In this document: one piece after another, positions 19,103-27,309 of the stretch
How the letters are laid out: the number at the start of each line of letters is the position of its first letter
Position numbering within the stretch: position 1 is the first letter of the stretch
DNA from: Nocardioides jiangxiensis
Lineage (GTDB): Bacteria > Actinomycetota > Actinomycetes > Propionibacteriales > Nocardioidaceae
Length of the DNA: 64,000 bases
Direction of reading: 5' to 3'
Assembly (NCBI RefSeq): GCF_030580915.1
Contig: NZ_JAUQTA010000001.1
Location: 2,046,001 to 2,110,000, forward strand
The notes under the pieces: generated by a model
Told to the model about the DNA's origin: nothing
Database searches by the model: none
The model's input: the letters and a program-made list of their open reading frames with translations, nothing else
Made by a program: the position numbers and the translations under genes

Positions 19103-19678
19103 ATGGTCACCATGTCGCCGCGCGCCTCTGCGCGCCTGCTCGCCGCCCCGCTCGTCCTGACCGTGCTCGTCACGGGCCAGGCTGCCGGAGCCGCCCACGC
19201 CAGCCCCGCTCCCACGACGGCGGTCGCCCCCGCGGCGTTCACGCGCGTGGACGAGCAGCAGGTTCTCGACACCCTCGCCCGCGAGCGCACGATCGAGGCG
19301 GAGAAGCGCGCCGAGAAGCGCGCCGAGCGCCTCGCCCGCGAGGCCGCTGCGATCGGCCAGCGGATCGTCGCCGCTGCCGCCGCGCAGGCCGGCAAGCCGT
19401 ACGTCTACGGTGCCACCGGCCCGAGCGCCTTCGACTGCTCCGGTCTCACCGGCTGGGCCTACGCCGCGGTCGGCATCCACCTGCCGCGCACCTCGGGCGC
19501 CCAGGCCGCCGTCATGACGCGCGTGTCCGACCCGATGCCGGGCGACCTCGTCTACATGCCCGGTCACATCGGCATCTACGCCGGCAACGGCCAGATGTGG
19601 CACGCCCCGCACACCGGTGACGTCGTCCGCCTCTCGACGATCTGGACCGACGACGTGGTCTACGGCCGGGTCCGCTGA
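19103..19678 (+). CDS. Secreted NlpC/P60-family peptidoglycan hydrolase
   Basis: The 191-residue protein has a signal peptide (about residues 1-33, ending AAHA), a charged coiled-coil segment rich in Ala/Glu/Arg (AEKRAEKRAERLAREAAA) and a C-terminal NlpC/P60 domain. The catalytic Cys112 is in FDCSGLTGWAY and His155 in GHIGIYAG; WHAPHTGD supplies the third polar residue. It should cleave stem-peptide bonds in the cell wall. A riboswitch-like leader precedes it, so expression probably follows c-di-AMP. A start at the ATG 9 nt downstream is also possible. Confidence 0.9.
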   Translation: MVTMSPRASARLLAAPLVLTVLVTGQAAGAAHASPAPTTAVAPAAFTRVDEQQVLDTLARERTIEAEKRAEKRAERLAREAAAIGQRIVAAAAAQAGKPYVYGATGPSAFDCSGLTGWAYAAVGIHLPRTSGAQAAVMTRVSDPMPGDLVYMPGHIGIYAGNGQMWHAPHTGDVVRLSTIWTDDVVYGRVR

Positions 19679-19696
19679 CCCGCTGCGGGCGTGCCC

Positions 19697-19702
19697 TAGG
19701 TT
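19697..19702 (+). promoter_or_regulatory. -10 hexamer for a leaderless nnr mRNA
   Basis: TAGGTT is followed by GGGGCC (6 nt) and the ATG at 19709. Confidence 0.45.
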
Positions 19703-19708
19703 GGGGCC

Positions 19709-21115
19709 ATGCGGCACGCCCACACCGTCGCGCAGGTGCGCGCAGCAGAGCAGGCCAGCCCTGACCTCGGGCCGGGCCTGCTCATGCAGCGCGCCGCGCG
19801 CGGTCTGGCCCAGGCCGTCATCGACCTGCTCGGCGGGGCCTACGGACGCCGCGTCGTCCTCCTCGTCGGCTCCGGCGACAACGGCGGCGACGCCCTGTAC
19901 GCCGGGGCGGTGCTCGCCAGGCGGGGTGCCCTCGTCGACGCCTGGCTCCTCGGAGCGCGGGTGCACGAAGCCGCGCTGACCACCTTCCGTGGCGCCGGCG
20001 GGCGCGTGGGGACGCCCGGACCCGCCACCCGGGGCGCCGCACACGACCTCGTGGTCGACGGCATCGTCGGCATCGGCGGCCGTCCCGGGCTGGCCCCTGA
20101 GGCGATCGCCGCACTCGAGGCGGTGAGCCGCGACGCACTCGTCGTCGCCGTCGACGTGCCCAGCGGACTGGACGCCGACACCGGGCGGATCACGGCACCG
20201 CACGTCGAGGCGGACGTGACCGTCACCTTCGGATCGCACAAGGTGGCGCACCTGGTCGACCCCGCCGCCGCTGCGTGCGGTGTGGTCCACCTCGTCGGGA
20301 TCGGCCTCGACCTGCCTCCGGCACCCGTCGAGGCCCTCCAGGCCGCCGATGTCGCGGCGCTGCTGCCGGTGCCCGACCGGCACGCCCACAAGTACACGCG
20401 CGGGGTCGTCGGCGTGCGCGCCGGCTCGTCCGCGTACCCCGGGGCGGGGCAGCTGTGTGTCGCGGGAGCCGCGAGCGGCCTGGCCGGCATGGTGCGCTAC
20501 CGGCCCGTCGACGACGACCGGGAGACCGCCCGCAGCGTGCTCGCCGCGCACCCCGAGGTGGTCACCGGTGAGGGCCGCGTGCAGGCGTGGGTCGTGGGCT
20601 CCGGTGGCGGAGCGGAGGCGGCACGCGCGCTCGGTGAGGCGCTGAACGCCCGCGTCCCGGTCGTGATCGACGCCGACGCACTCGCCGCCGTCGAGCGTCC
20701 CCTGCCCGTCCCGGCTGTGCTCACGCCGCATGCCGGCGAGCTGGCCGCGATGCTCGGCATCTCCCGCGAGGAGGTGGAGGACGACCAGCTCGCTGCGGCA
20801 CGACGAGCCGCCGACCGCTTCGACGCCGTCGTCGTGCTCAAGGGCCGGCGCACCCTCGTCGCCGAGCCCGTCGGGCGCGTCCGCGTCAACACGACCGGAA
20901 CGCCATGGCTGGCCACGGCCGGAGCGGGCGACGTGCTGGCCGGGCTCACCGGCTCCCTCGTCGCCGCCGGGCTCTCTCCCTTCGACGCCGCATCCGCCGC
21001 GTGCTGGCTGCACGGAGCAGCCGCGAGCCTCGCGTCGGCCGGCGCCCCGATCACCGCGAGGGCGGTCGCTGCCGCACTGCCCGAGGCGGTCCGCCGTGTC
21101 CTCGATGCCCGCTGA
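19709..21115 (+). CDS. nnr: Bifunctional NAD(P)H-hydrate epimerase / ADP-dependent NAD(P)H-hydrate dehydratase
   Basis: The 468-residue enzyme repairs damaged NAD(P)H hydrates. The N-terminal YjeF epimerase domain has LVGSGDNGGDALYAGAVLARRG, VVDGIVGIGGRPGL and VAVDVPSGLDADTG. The C-terminal ribokinase-like dehydratase domain has KYTRGVVGVRAGS, VLTPHAGELAAMLG, VVLKGRRTLVAEP and the ADP/phosphate motif TAGAGDVLAGLTGSLVAAG. The fused form is the usual bacterial arrangement. It lies 27 bp before alr, a conserved actinobacterial neighbourhood. Confidence 0.95.
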   Translation: MRHAHTVAQVRAAEQASPDLGPGLLMQRAARGLAQAVIDLLGGAYGRRVVLLVGSGDNGGDALYAGAVLARRGALVDAWLLGARVHEAALTTFRGAGGRVGTPGPATRGAAHDLVVDGIVGIGGRPGLAPEAIAALEAVSRDALVVAVDVPSGLDADTGRITAPHVEADVTVTFGSHKVAHLVDPAAAACGVVHLVGIGLDLPPAPVEALQAADVAALLPVPDRHAHKYTRGVVGVRAGSSAYPGAGQLCVAGAASGLAGMVRYRPVDDDRETARSVLAAHPEVVTGEGRVQAWVVGSGGGAEAARALGEALNARVPVVIDADALAAVERPLPVPAVLTPHAGELAAMLGISREEVEDDQLAAARRAADRFDAVVVLKGRRTLVAEPVGRVRVNTTGTPWLATAGAGDVLAGLTGSLVAAGLSPFDAASAACWLHGAAASLASAGAPITARAVAAALPEAVRRVLDAR

Positions 21116-21129
21116 CCGGGCCGTCCTGA

Positions 21130-21135
21130 CAGAAT
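21130..21135 (+). promoter_or_regulatory. -10-like hexamer for a leaderless alr mRNA
   Basis: CAGAAT is followed by CGCACCC (7 nt) and the GTG at 21143. It sits in the short nnr-alr gap, so read-through from nnr is also possible. Confidence 0.35.
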
Positions 21136-21142
21136 CGCACCC

Positions 21143-22294
21143 GTGAACACGCCCAACGCCGAGATCGTCGTCGACGTCGCGGCCATCCGGCACAACGTCC
21201 GCAGGCTGCGGGAGTGGGTCGGTCCGGACGTGCAGATGATGACCGTCGTCAAGGGCGACGGCTACGGACACGGCATGCTCGATGCGGCGCGTGCCGCGGT
21301 CGCCGCCGGCGCGGACTGGCTCGGTGTCGCCACGTACGACGAGGCGCTGACGCTCCGCGCCCACGGCTACACCGGCCGCCTGCTCTGCTGGCTCGGCGTC
21401 CCGGGTCAGGACGTCGTGCCGCTGGTCGACGCCGACGTCGACGTCACGGCGTACTCCGTCGCGGAGCTCGACGTGATCCGTGCGGCGGCGCGCGAGGCCG
21501 GCGTGCCGGCCCGGGTGCAGCTCAAGATCGACACGGGCCTCTCGCGCGGCGGCGCGACGGCCGCGGACTGGCCGGGCCTGGTCGCGGCCGCACGCGAGGC
21601 CGAGGTGGCCGGCGAGGTCCGGGTGACCGGCATCTGGTCCCACCTCGTCGCCTCCGACGACCCCGGCCACCCCGCCAACGACCTGCAGGAGAAGGCGTTC
21701 CTCGACGCGCTCGCGATCGCCGACGCGGCCGGCCTGCAGCCGGAGGTGCGCCACCTCGCCAACAGTGCTGCGGCGGTGCTGCGGCCCTCCATGCGCTTCG
21801 ACCTGGTGCGGTGCGGGATCGCGTCGTACGGCCTGGACCCGGCCCCCGGCGTGACGCCCGCCGAGCTCGACCTGGTGCCGGCGATGACGGCTCGCGCTCA
21901 CCTGGCCATGGTCAAGCGGATCGAGGCCGGCGCGGGGGTCTCCTACGGTCACCTCTGGGTCGCGGACGCGCCCACCACCCTCGGGCTCGTCCCCGCCGGC
22001 TATGCCGACGGCGTCCCGCGGCACGGGTCGAACGTCCTCGAGATCGCGGTGGCCGGTGAGCGCCACCCGCTCCGCGGGCGGGTCTGCATGGACCAGGTGG
22101 TCATCGACCTCGGTCCGGAGTCGTCGGCACGGGCCGGCGACCTTGCTGTGCTCTTCGGCCCCGGCTCACAGGGCGAGCCCACCGCCACGGAGTGGGCCGA
22201 AGCGTGCGGCACCATCAACTACGAGATCGTCACGCGCATCGGCGGCCGGTTCGCCCGTACCGTCGTCGACAGCGCACCCGAGGGGCAGGCATGA
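21143..22294 (+). CDS. alr: Alanine racemase
   Basis: The 383-residue PLP enzyme makes D-alanine for peptidoglycan. The PLP lysine is Lys37 in VVKGDGYGHG. The C-terminal domain carries AGVSYGHLWVA with the catalytic tyrosine, AGYADGVPRHGSN, GRVCMDQVVIDLG and WAEACGTINYEIVTRIGGR. The start is GTG. Its stop overlaps the next start by ATGA, beginning a coupled run of genes (hydrolase, GNAT-TsaE). Confidence 0.97.
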   Translation: MNTPNAEIVVDVAAIRHNVRRLREWVGPDVQMMTVVKGDGYGHGMLDAARAAVAAGADWLGVATYDEALTLRAHGYTGRLLCWLGVPGQDVVPLVDADVDVTAYSVAELDVIRAAAREAGVPARVQLKIDTGLSRGGATAADWPGLVAAAREAEVAGEVRVTGIWSHLVASDDPGHPANDLQEKAFLDALAIADAAGLQPEVRHLANSAAAVLRPSMRFDLVRCGIASYGLDPAPGVTPAELDLVPAMTARAHLAMVKRIEAGAGVSYGHLWVADAPTTLGLVPAGYADGVPRHGSNVLEIAVAGERHPLRGRVCMDQVVIDLGPESSARAGDLAVLFGPGSQGEPTATEWAEACGTINYEIVTRIGGRFARTVVDSAPEGQA

Positions 22295-23460
22295 GCTGGA
22301 AGACCCGGGCCTGGGCCGCGGCAGGTGCCGCCGGCGTGGCGGCTGCCGGCACGGCGGTCGGTGTCGCGCGGCACCGCCACGTGATCGCCGCACGCGGGGC
22401 GGGCGAGGTCGCGCGCCTCGGCTCCCTGCACTCCGACCCGATCACCGTCCACGCGACCGACGGCGTCGCGCTGCACGTCGAGATCGACCCGTTGCCCGAA
22501 GGGGCCGGGCGACGGCCCCGTCACCGCGGCCGCGCGCGGGGTAACCAGCCGCGCATCGAGGACCTCACGGTCATCTTCGTCCACGGGTTCACCCTCAACC
22601 TGGACTCGTGGCACTTCCAGCGGGCCGGCTACCGCGGTCAGGTGCGCACGGTCTACTACGACCAGCGCTCGCACGGCCGCTCCGGTCGGTCCAGCCGCGA
22701 GAACTCCACGATCGAGCACTGTGCCGAGGACCTCGTGCGGGTGATGGACGAGGTCGCCCCCGACGGGCCCGTCGTGCTCGTCGGCCACTCCATGGGCGGC
22801 ATGACCATCGTGGCGCTCGCCGAGGCGCACCCCGAGCTCTTCGGCGAGCGCGTCGTCGGCGTCGGCCTCGTCGCGACGACCGCGGGTGGGCTCTCGCCGC
22901 TCCACATGATCGTGCCGGTCATCCCCGAGGGGTTCGGGGCCGACCTGGCCCAGCGCGTCATCGCCGGCCTGGCCCGCGGGTCGCGGGTCATCGAGCACAT
23001 GCGCCGGCTCTCCTCCTCCGTCGCGCTCGTGGTCACCGACATGTTCGCCTTCGGCGACGAGGTGCCGGCGGCGTACGTCGAGTTCGTCGACGCGATGATC
23101 TCGGCCACGCCCTTCGAGGTGCTGTCGGAGTTCTTCCCGAACTTCGAGGCGCTCGACAAGTTCTCCGCGCTCTCCGCCCTCGAGCGGGTGCCCACCGCCA
23201 TCATCGGCGGCACCGAGGACAAGCTGACCTCGATCGGGCACAGCCGCAAGCTGGCCAAGGCGATCGCCGGCTCGGTGCTCACCGAGTGCACCGGTGCCGG
23301 TCACATGGTGCTGATCGAGCGCCACGAACAGGTCAACGCCGCCCTCGACCAGCTGATCGCGGGTGCGCTCGACCCGGCGTCCTGGCCGGCCACCACGGCG
23401 GAGGCAGCCGTGGCCGACGAGCCTGGCGGCATCGCCGGCAGTGCGGTGGAGGCCCCGTGA
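22291..23460 (+). CDS. Alpha/beta hydrolase
   Basis: The 389-residue protein has an N-terminal hydrophobic Ala-rich segment (WAAAGAAGVAAAGTAVGVA) that may anchor it in the membrane. The fold follows: the oxyanion HGF (98-100), YYDQRSHGRSG, and nucleophile Ser167 in VGHSMGGM. The catalytic His is probably in GAGHMVLIERHE near the C-terminus. This family sits between alr and tsaE in many actinobacteria; the substrate is unknown. It is coupled by ATGA to alr and by GTGA to the next gene. Confidence 0.88.
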   Translation: MSWKTRAWAAAGAAGVAAAGTAVGVARHRHVIAARGAGEVARLGSLHSDPITVHATDGVALHVEIDPLPEGAGRRPRHRGRARGNQPRIEDLTVIFVHGFTLNLDSWHFQRAGYRGQVRTVYYDQRSHGRSGRSSRENSTIEHCAEDLVRVMDEVAPDGPVVLVGHSMGGMTIVALAEAHPELFGERVVGVGLVATTAGGLSPLHMIVPVIPEGFGADLAQRVIAGLARGSRVIEHMRRLSSSVALVVTDMFAFGDEVPAAYVEFVDAMISATPFEVLSEFFPNFEALDKFSALSALERVPTAIIGGTEDKLTSIGHSRKLAKAIAGSVLTECTGAGHMVLIERHEQVNAALDQLIAGALDPASWPATTAEAAVADEPGGIAGSAVEAP

Positions 23461-24458
23461 CCGTCGAGACCCGTCGGGTCGGCCCCGAGGCCGCCGCCGA
23501 CCTCTACGCCGTCGTCCGCGCCGCCTTCGAGGGGCGGCCGCCGCTCGACCCGCCTGCAGACGCGCTGGCGGAGACCCCCGAGACCCTGGAGGCCGCCCTG
23601 GCTGCCGGACCGGGCGGGCTGCTCGCCTACGTCGACGGCGAGGTCGTCGGCGGCCTCCTGCTCGACCCCGTCACCACCGAGCTCGGTGACCTCATGGCGC
23701 TGCGCCGCTTCGGCGTCGTCCCCGGCGCGCGCCACCACGGTGTCGCCCACGTCCTGATCGCGGCGGCCGTCGAGGTCGCGCGGGAGATGGGCCGGACCGG
23801 CCTGACCGTGCTGGCCCGCCAGGAGCTCGAGTCCAACATCGGCTTCTGGGCGAGCAACCACTTCGCTGAGGTCGGCCGCCACGCGCCGTACGTCGAGATG
23901 GTCCGGCCGCTGCCGGTCTCCGCGCCCGCCCCGGACGCCGACGCGATGCAGGCGCTCGCCGGCGAGCTGGCCGGGGTGCTGCGCGCGGGGGACCTGCTGG
24001 TGCTGTCCGGAGAGCTCGGGGCGGGCAAGACGACGTTCACCCAGGGACTCGGTGCGGGCCTGGGAGTGCGGGGCGGGATCACCTCCCCGACCTTCGTGAT
24101 CGCCCGCGTGCACCCGTCGCTGGTCGACGGTCCGGCCCTCGTGCACGTCGACGCCTACCGGCTCGGCGGGCTCGACGAGCTCGACGACCTGGACCTCGAC
24201 ACCTCGCTGGACGAGGCGGTCACGGTGGTCGAGTGGGGAGCCGGCATGGCCGAGGCGCTCGCGGACGAGAGGCTCCACGTGCGCATCACGCGGGCGGTCG
24301 GCGCCGACGCCGTGCCGTCCGAGGAGGACACCGACGACCCGCGGGTCGTCGAGTTCGTGCCGGTCGGTGCCCGGTGGCTGGGCGTCGCCCTGCCCGGCAC
24401 TTCCCCGGGGACGCTGCCCGGTGCTGTGGCCGGTGCGGTGGCCGACGCGGGTCGCTGA
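23457..24458 (+). CDS. tsaE: Fusion of a GNAT acetyltransferase domain and the t6A ATPase TsaE
   Basis: Residues 1-155 form a GNAT domain (VVPGARHHGVAHVLIAAAVEVAREMG, LESNIGFWASNHFAEVGRH). Residues 160-305 are TsaE: Walker A GELGAGKTTF (185-194), GGITSPTFVIAR, HVDAYRLGGLDELDDLDLDT and VVEWGAGMAEAL. A 28-residue low-complexity tail follows. TsaE drives the TsaB-TsaD complex that makes N6-threonylcarbamoyladenosine in tRNA, and tsaB follows directly. The GTG start overlaps the hydrolase stop by 4 bp. No stop or internal RBS separates the two domains in the sequence, so the fusion looks real. Confidence 0.9.
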   Translation: MTVETRRVGPEAAADLYAVVRAAFEGRPPLDPPADALAETPETLEAALAAGPGGLLAYVDGEVVGGLLLDPVTTELGDLMALRRFGVVPGARHHGVAHVLIAAAVEVAREMGRTGLTVLARQELESNIGFWASNHFAEVGRHAPYVEMVRPLPVSAPAPDADAMQALAGELAGVLRAGDLLVLSGELGAGKTTFTQGLGAGLGVRGGITSPTFVIARVHPSLVDGPALVHVDAYRLGGLDELDDLDLDTSLDEAVTVVEWGAGMAEALADERLHVRITRAVGADAVPSEEDTDDPRVVEFVPVGARWLGVALPGTSPGTLPGAVAGAVADAGR

Positions 24459-24471
24459 GCCGCCGGCTCGT

Positions 24472-24477
24472 TAGCCT
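24472..24477 (+). promoter_or_regulatory. -10 hexamer for a leaderless tsaB mRNA
   Basis: TAGCCT is followed by GTCCCT (6 nt) and the GTG at 24484, in the 25-bp gap after tsaE. Confidence 0.4.
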
Positions 24478-24483
24478 GTCCCT

Positions 24484-25128
24484 GTGCTGCTCGCCTTCGA
24501 CACCGCCACCGCCCTGGTCTCGGTCGCCCTCCACGACGGATCGACGGTCCGTGCGGAAGCGGTCTCCGACAAGCCGATGAAGCACGGCGAGCAGCTCGCC
24601 CCGCTGATCGAGGCGGTCCTCGCCGAGGCCGGCGCGACGCCGGCCGACCTCACCGGCGTCGCGGTCGGCGTGGGCCCGGGACCGTTCACCGGCCTGCGCG
24701 TGGGGCTGGTCACCGCGCGCACCCTCGGCTTCGCACTGGGCGTGCCGGTCCACGGGGTGTGCACGCTCGACGTGCTCGCCGCCGAGGCCGTCGCCTCGGG
24801 CGCCGTCGTGGGCGACTTCGTCGTGGCGACCGATGCCCGCCGCAAGGAGGTCTACCTCGCCGCGTACGACGAGACGGGCGCCCGCGTCAGCGGGCCGGAG
24901 GTCGTGCGTCCCGACACGGCGGCGACCAGCCGGCCGGCCGTCGGGGAGGGGCCCGTGCTCTACCCCGCGGCGTTCCCGCACGGGGTGGGGCCCGCCCAGC
25001 CGAGCGCGGGCTGGCTCGCTCGCCTCGTCCTCGCCGGCACCGTCGAGGTGCTCGACCCCGAGCCGCTCTACCTGCGGCGGCCGGATGCGGTCGCCGCCGT
25101 CGTACCCGCACCGAAGACCGGCCGGTGA
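24484..25128 (+). CDS. tsaB: tRNA threonylcarbamoyladenosine biosynthesis protein TsaB
   Basis: The 214-residue ASKHA-fold protein starts LLAFDTATALVSVALHDG and has HGEQLAPLIEAVLAEAG and GVGVGPGPFTGLRVGLVTARTLGFALGVPVHG. TsaB is the inactive paralogue that scaffolds TsaD in t6A synthesis. It starts with GTG, and its stop overlaps rimI by GTGA. The tsaE-tsaB-rimI-tsaD order is typical, apart from the phosphatase gene inserted before tsaD. Confidence 0.95.
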   Translation: MLLAFDTATALVSVALHDGSTVRAEAVSDKPMKHGEQLAPLIEAVLAEAGATPADLTGVAVGVGPGPFTGLRVGLVTARTLGFALGVPVHGVCTLDVLAAEAVASGAVVGDFVVATDARRKEVYLAAYDETGARVSGPEVVRPDTAATSRPAVGEGPVLYPAAFPHGVGPAQPSAGWLARLVLAGTVEVLDPEPLYLRRPDAVAAVVPAPKTGR

Positions 25129-25598
25129 TCCGGCCCGCCACGGTCGATGACGCCGCTGCGATCGCTGCCCTGGAGCCGGTGCTCTTTCCCGGCGACGCCT
25201 GGTCGCGGGAGCAGGTCGCCGAGGAGCTGAGTGGCTACGGCCGTCGCGGGTGGGTCCTGCTCACGTCGTCTGCGGCCGGTGAGCCCGGCTCAGCCGCGGA
25301 GGTCGCGGGCTACGTGATCATGCGGACGGTCGCCGACGTCAGCGACCTGCAGAGGATCGGCGTGGCCCCGGACGGGCAGCGGTCGGGGGTGGCGTCGCAG
25401 CTGATGGACGTCGCGCTCGACGGCGTACGGGAGGACGGAGCCGAGCGCGTCCTCCTCGAGGTCGCCGAGGACAACGCGGCTGCGCGGGCGCTGTACGCGC
25501 GCTTCGGCTTCGTCGAGATCGACCGGCGGCCCCGGTACTACCGCAGCGGGGCCGCCGCTCTCGTGCTGGAGCTGGCGCTGCCTGCTCAGGGCAGGTAG
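25125..25598 (+). CDS. rimI: Ribosomal-protein-alanine N-acetyltransferase RimI
   Basis: The 157-residue GNAT protein has DVSDLQRIGVAPDGQRSGVASQLMDVAL (acetyl-CoA site) and LLEVAEDNAAARALYARFGFVEIDRRPRYY, the RimI signature. It acetylates the N-terminus of ribosomal protein S18 in E. coli. It is coupled to tsaB by a 4-bp overlap. Its 3' end overlaps the end of the convergent phosphatase gene by 13 bp. Confidence 0.92.
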   Translation: MIRPATVDDAAAIAALEPVLFPGDAWSREQVAEELSGYGRRGWVLLTSSAAGEPGSAAEVAGYVIMRTVADVSDLQRIGVAPDGQRSGVASQLMDVALDGVREDGAERVLLEVAEDNAAARALYARFGFVEIDRRPRYYRSGAAALVLELALPAQGR

Positions 25599-27211
25599 TA
25601 GGTCGGGTTCGGCAGTTTCACGGTCCGGTCGGCGTGACCCCCGGCGAGGTCGCTGAACTGGTCGCCGAAGTTGGCGATGACGTCGAAGCCCTGCGACTCG
25701 AGGTACGCCCGCGCCGCCGACTTGTACTGGACCGTCGAGCAGGAGCCGGTCGCGCAGCCGGTGCCGCCGTAGATCGTCGGGTCCGGGGTGGTGCCGGAGT
25801 TCCACCTGGTGAAGTAGTGGTCGGCGGAGAAGTGGCGGTAGCCCACCTTGGCGAGGTTGCCGAGCGTCGCGGCCCGCTGGGTGTCCCTGCGGCCGGTGAT
25901 GCCGACGACGGTGCAGCCGGCGTCGCCGACGGCGTTGACGAGGTCGACCATGCCGGGCACGGCGGGGAACGCCTGCGGCTGCACCCAGTCGCGGTCCTGG
26001 GCCACGGGGTCGAACACGAACTTCATCGCCCCGTCCTCCATGTCGTAGGTCCACAGCGTGGTGTCGTCGGCGTCGAAGACCACCGCCGGCTCGAGGCCCG
26101 CCCGCAGCTCGCGGCGGCAGGCGTTGACCAGGCGGTCGCGGTTGTCGGCCTCGATGCCGGCCAGCTCGGCGATGTACGGCGAGGACGCCTTGTCGGCGAT
26201 GCCCGCGCTGCTGGCCCTGTAGTAGGTGCGGATCGTGGACTTCACCGCGTCGATGTTGGGGATGCCCTCACCGCCCTCGGTGCGCCCGGAGGACCCGTCG
26301 GCCGCCATCGTGAACTCCGTGCGCGGGGCCAGCGTGGCGTCGCTCTCCGGGGCACCGGCGATGTCCGGGCTCGGGAGGTAGTACGTCGGGTTGGGCAGCT
26401 TGAGCGACTGGTCGGCGTACCCGCCCTGGAGGTCGGAGAACTGGTCGCCGACGTTGAGCGCGATGTCGTAGCCGAGGTCCTGCTCGATGTGCTTGCGGGT
26501 GTTGGCCTTGTACTCCACGGTGGTGCACTTCGGCAGCGCACAGGTCACGTACGACGGCATGACCGACGGCTTGGTGTAGAAGTTCTCGGCGGTGAAGACG
26601 GGGGCGCCGTCGACGGCGTACCCGTCCCTGGCGAGGTTGTCGACGGTCGCGGGCTCCTGGGACTCGCCGCGGCCGGTGATGCCGAAGATGGTGTAGCCCT
26701 TCGCAGCGACGGCGGTGACGAAGTCGGGCATGCCGGGCACGGCGGGGAACTGCTCGTTGGTGACCCAGGTGTTCTGCAGGACGGGGTCGAAGCTGAAGTG
26801 CATGGCCCCGTCCTCCATGTCGTAGGTCCACAGCGTGGTGTCGTCGGCGTCGAAGACGACGGCCTTGTGCGCCGCCGGGTCCACCGTGGGCAGGCGCGCG
26901 AGCGTGGCGGCCTGGAGGTCGGCGAGCTCGGAGATGTAGGGCGAGGTCGTCTTGTCCGCGATGCCCTTGCTCGAGGCGCCGTAGTACGCGCGGATCGTCG
27001 ACTTCACCACGTCGATGTCCGGGAGGGCGTCGCCCGACGCGGTGAGGCCGCTCGAGCCGTCAGCGGCCACGGTGAAGTGCGTGGCCGGCGTGAGGTGCCG
27101 GTCCGGATCGGCCTGGGCACCGGCCGGCGATGCGGCGGCGAGGAGGGTGCTGGCGACCGCGGTGGTGGCGGTCAGCGCGGGGACGAGGCGCCGCGAGCGG
27201 AGGAGGTTCAT
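25586..27211 (-). CDS. Secreted HAD-family acid phosphatase with internal tandem duplication
   Basis: The 541-residue protein has a signal peptide (to about residue 33, AGAQA) and two homologous ~245-residue units (about 40-280 and 297-541). Each unit has FTMAADGSSG-like sequence, IDAVKSTIRxYY, the nucleophile motif VVFDADDTTLWTYDMEDGAM (Asp121/Asp123 and Asp380/Asp382), FPAVPGMxD, GITGR and GDQFSDL...NPTYYLP. The fold is the class B/plant-type acid phosphatase group. An SD AGGAGG-like sequence is not evident before the ATG. It is an insertion within the t6A gene group, convergent with rimI and divergent from tsaD. Confidence 0.88.
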   Translation of the reverse strand: MNLLRSRRLVPALTATTAVASTLLAAASPAGAQADPDRHLTPATHFTVAADGSSGLTASGDALPDIDVVKSTIRAYYGASSKGIADKTTSPYISELADLQAATLARLPTVDPAAHKAVVFDADDTTLWTYDMEDGAMHFSFDPVLQNTWVTNEQFPAVPGMPDFVTAVAAKGYTIFGITGRGESQEPATVDNLARDGYAVDGAPVFTAENFYTKPSVMPSYVTCALPKCTTVEYKANTRKHIEQDLGYDIALNVGDQFSDLQGGYADQSLKLPNPTYYLPSPDIAGAPESDATLAPRTEFTMAADGSSGRTEGGEGIPNIDAVKSTIRTYYRASSAGIADKASSPYIAELAGIEADNRDRLVNACRRELRAGLEPAVVFDADDTTLWTYDMEDGAMKFVFDPVAQDRDWVQPQAFPAVPGMVDLVNAVGDAGCTVVGITGRRDTQRAATLGNLAKVGYRHFSADHYFTRWNSGTTPDPTIYGGTGCATGSCSTVQYKSAARAYLESQGFDVIANFGDQFSDLAGGHADRTVKLPNPTYYLP

Positions 27212-27296
27212 CGAGTGTCTTCCCGGGAAAGAGTCGAGTGTGGTGGAGCGGACGCTATGCCTCGACTGCTTCGGAGAGGTGAACCCGAGGACACGG

Positions 27297-27302
27297 CACA
27301 AT
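27297..27302 (+). promoter_or_regulatory. -10-like hexamer for a leaderless tsaD mRNA
   Basis: CACAAT is followed by 7 nt (AACGACC) and the ATG at 27310. Confidence 0.4.
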
Positions 27303-27309
27303 AACGACC

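Noticed and set aside
18949..19620. Plus-strand frame through the riboswitch region
   Set aside because: It starts inside the structured leader and overlaps the NlpC/P60 gene in another frame; composition is Arg/Ala-rich noise.
19067..22066. A 999-codon minus-strand open frame
   Set aside because: It is antisense to the NlpC/P60, nnr and alr genes, each with clear family motifs. Long antisense frames are expected at this GC content.
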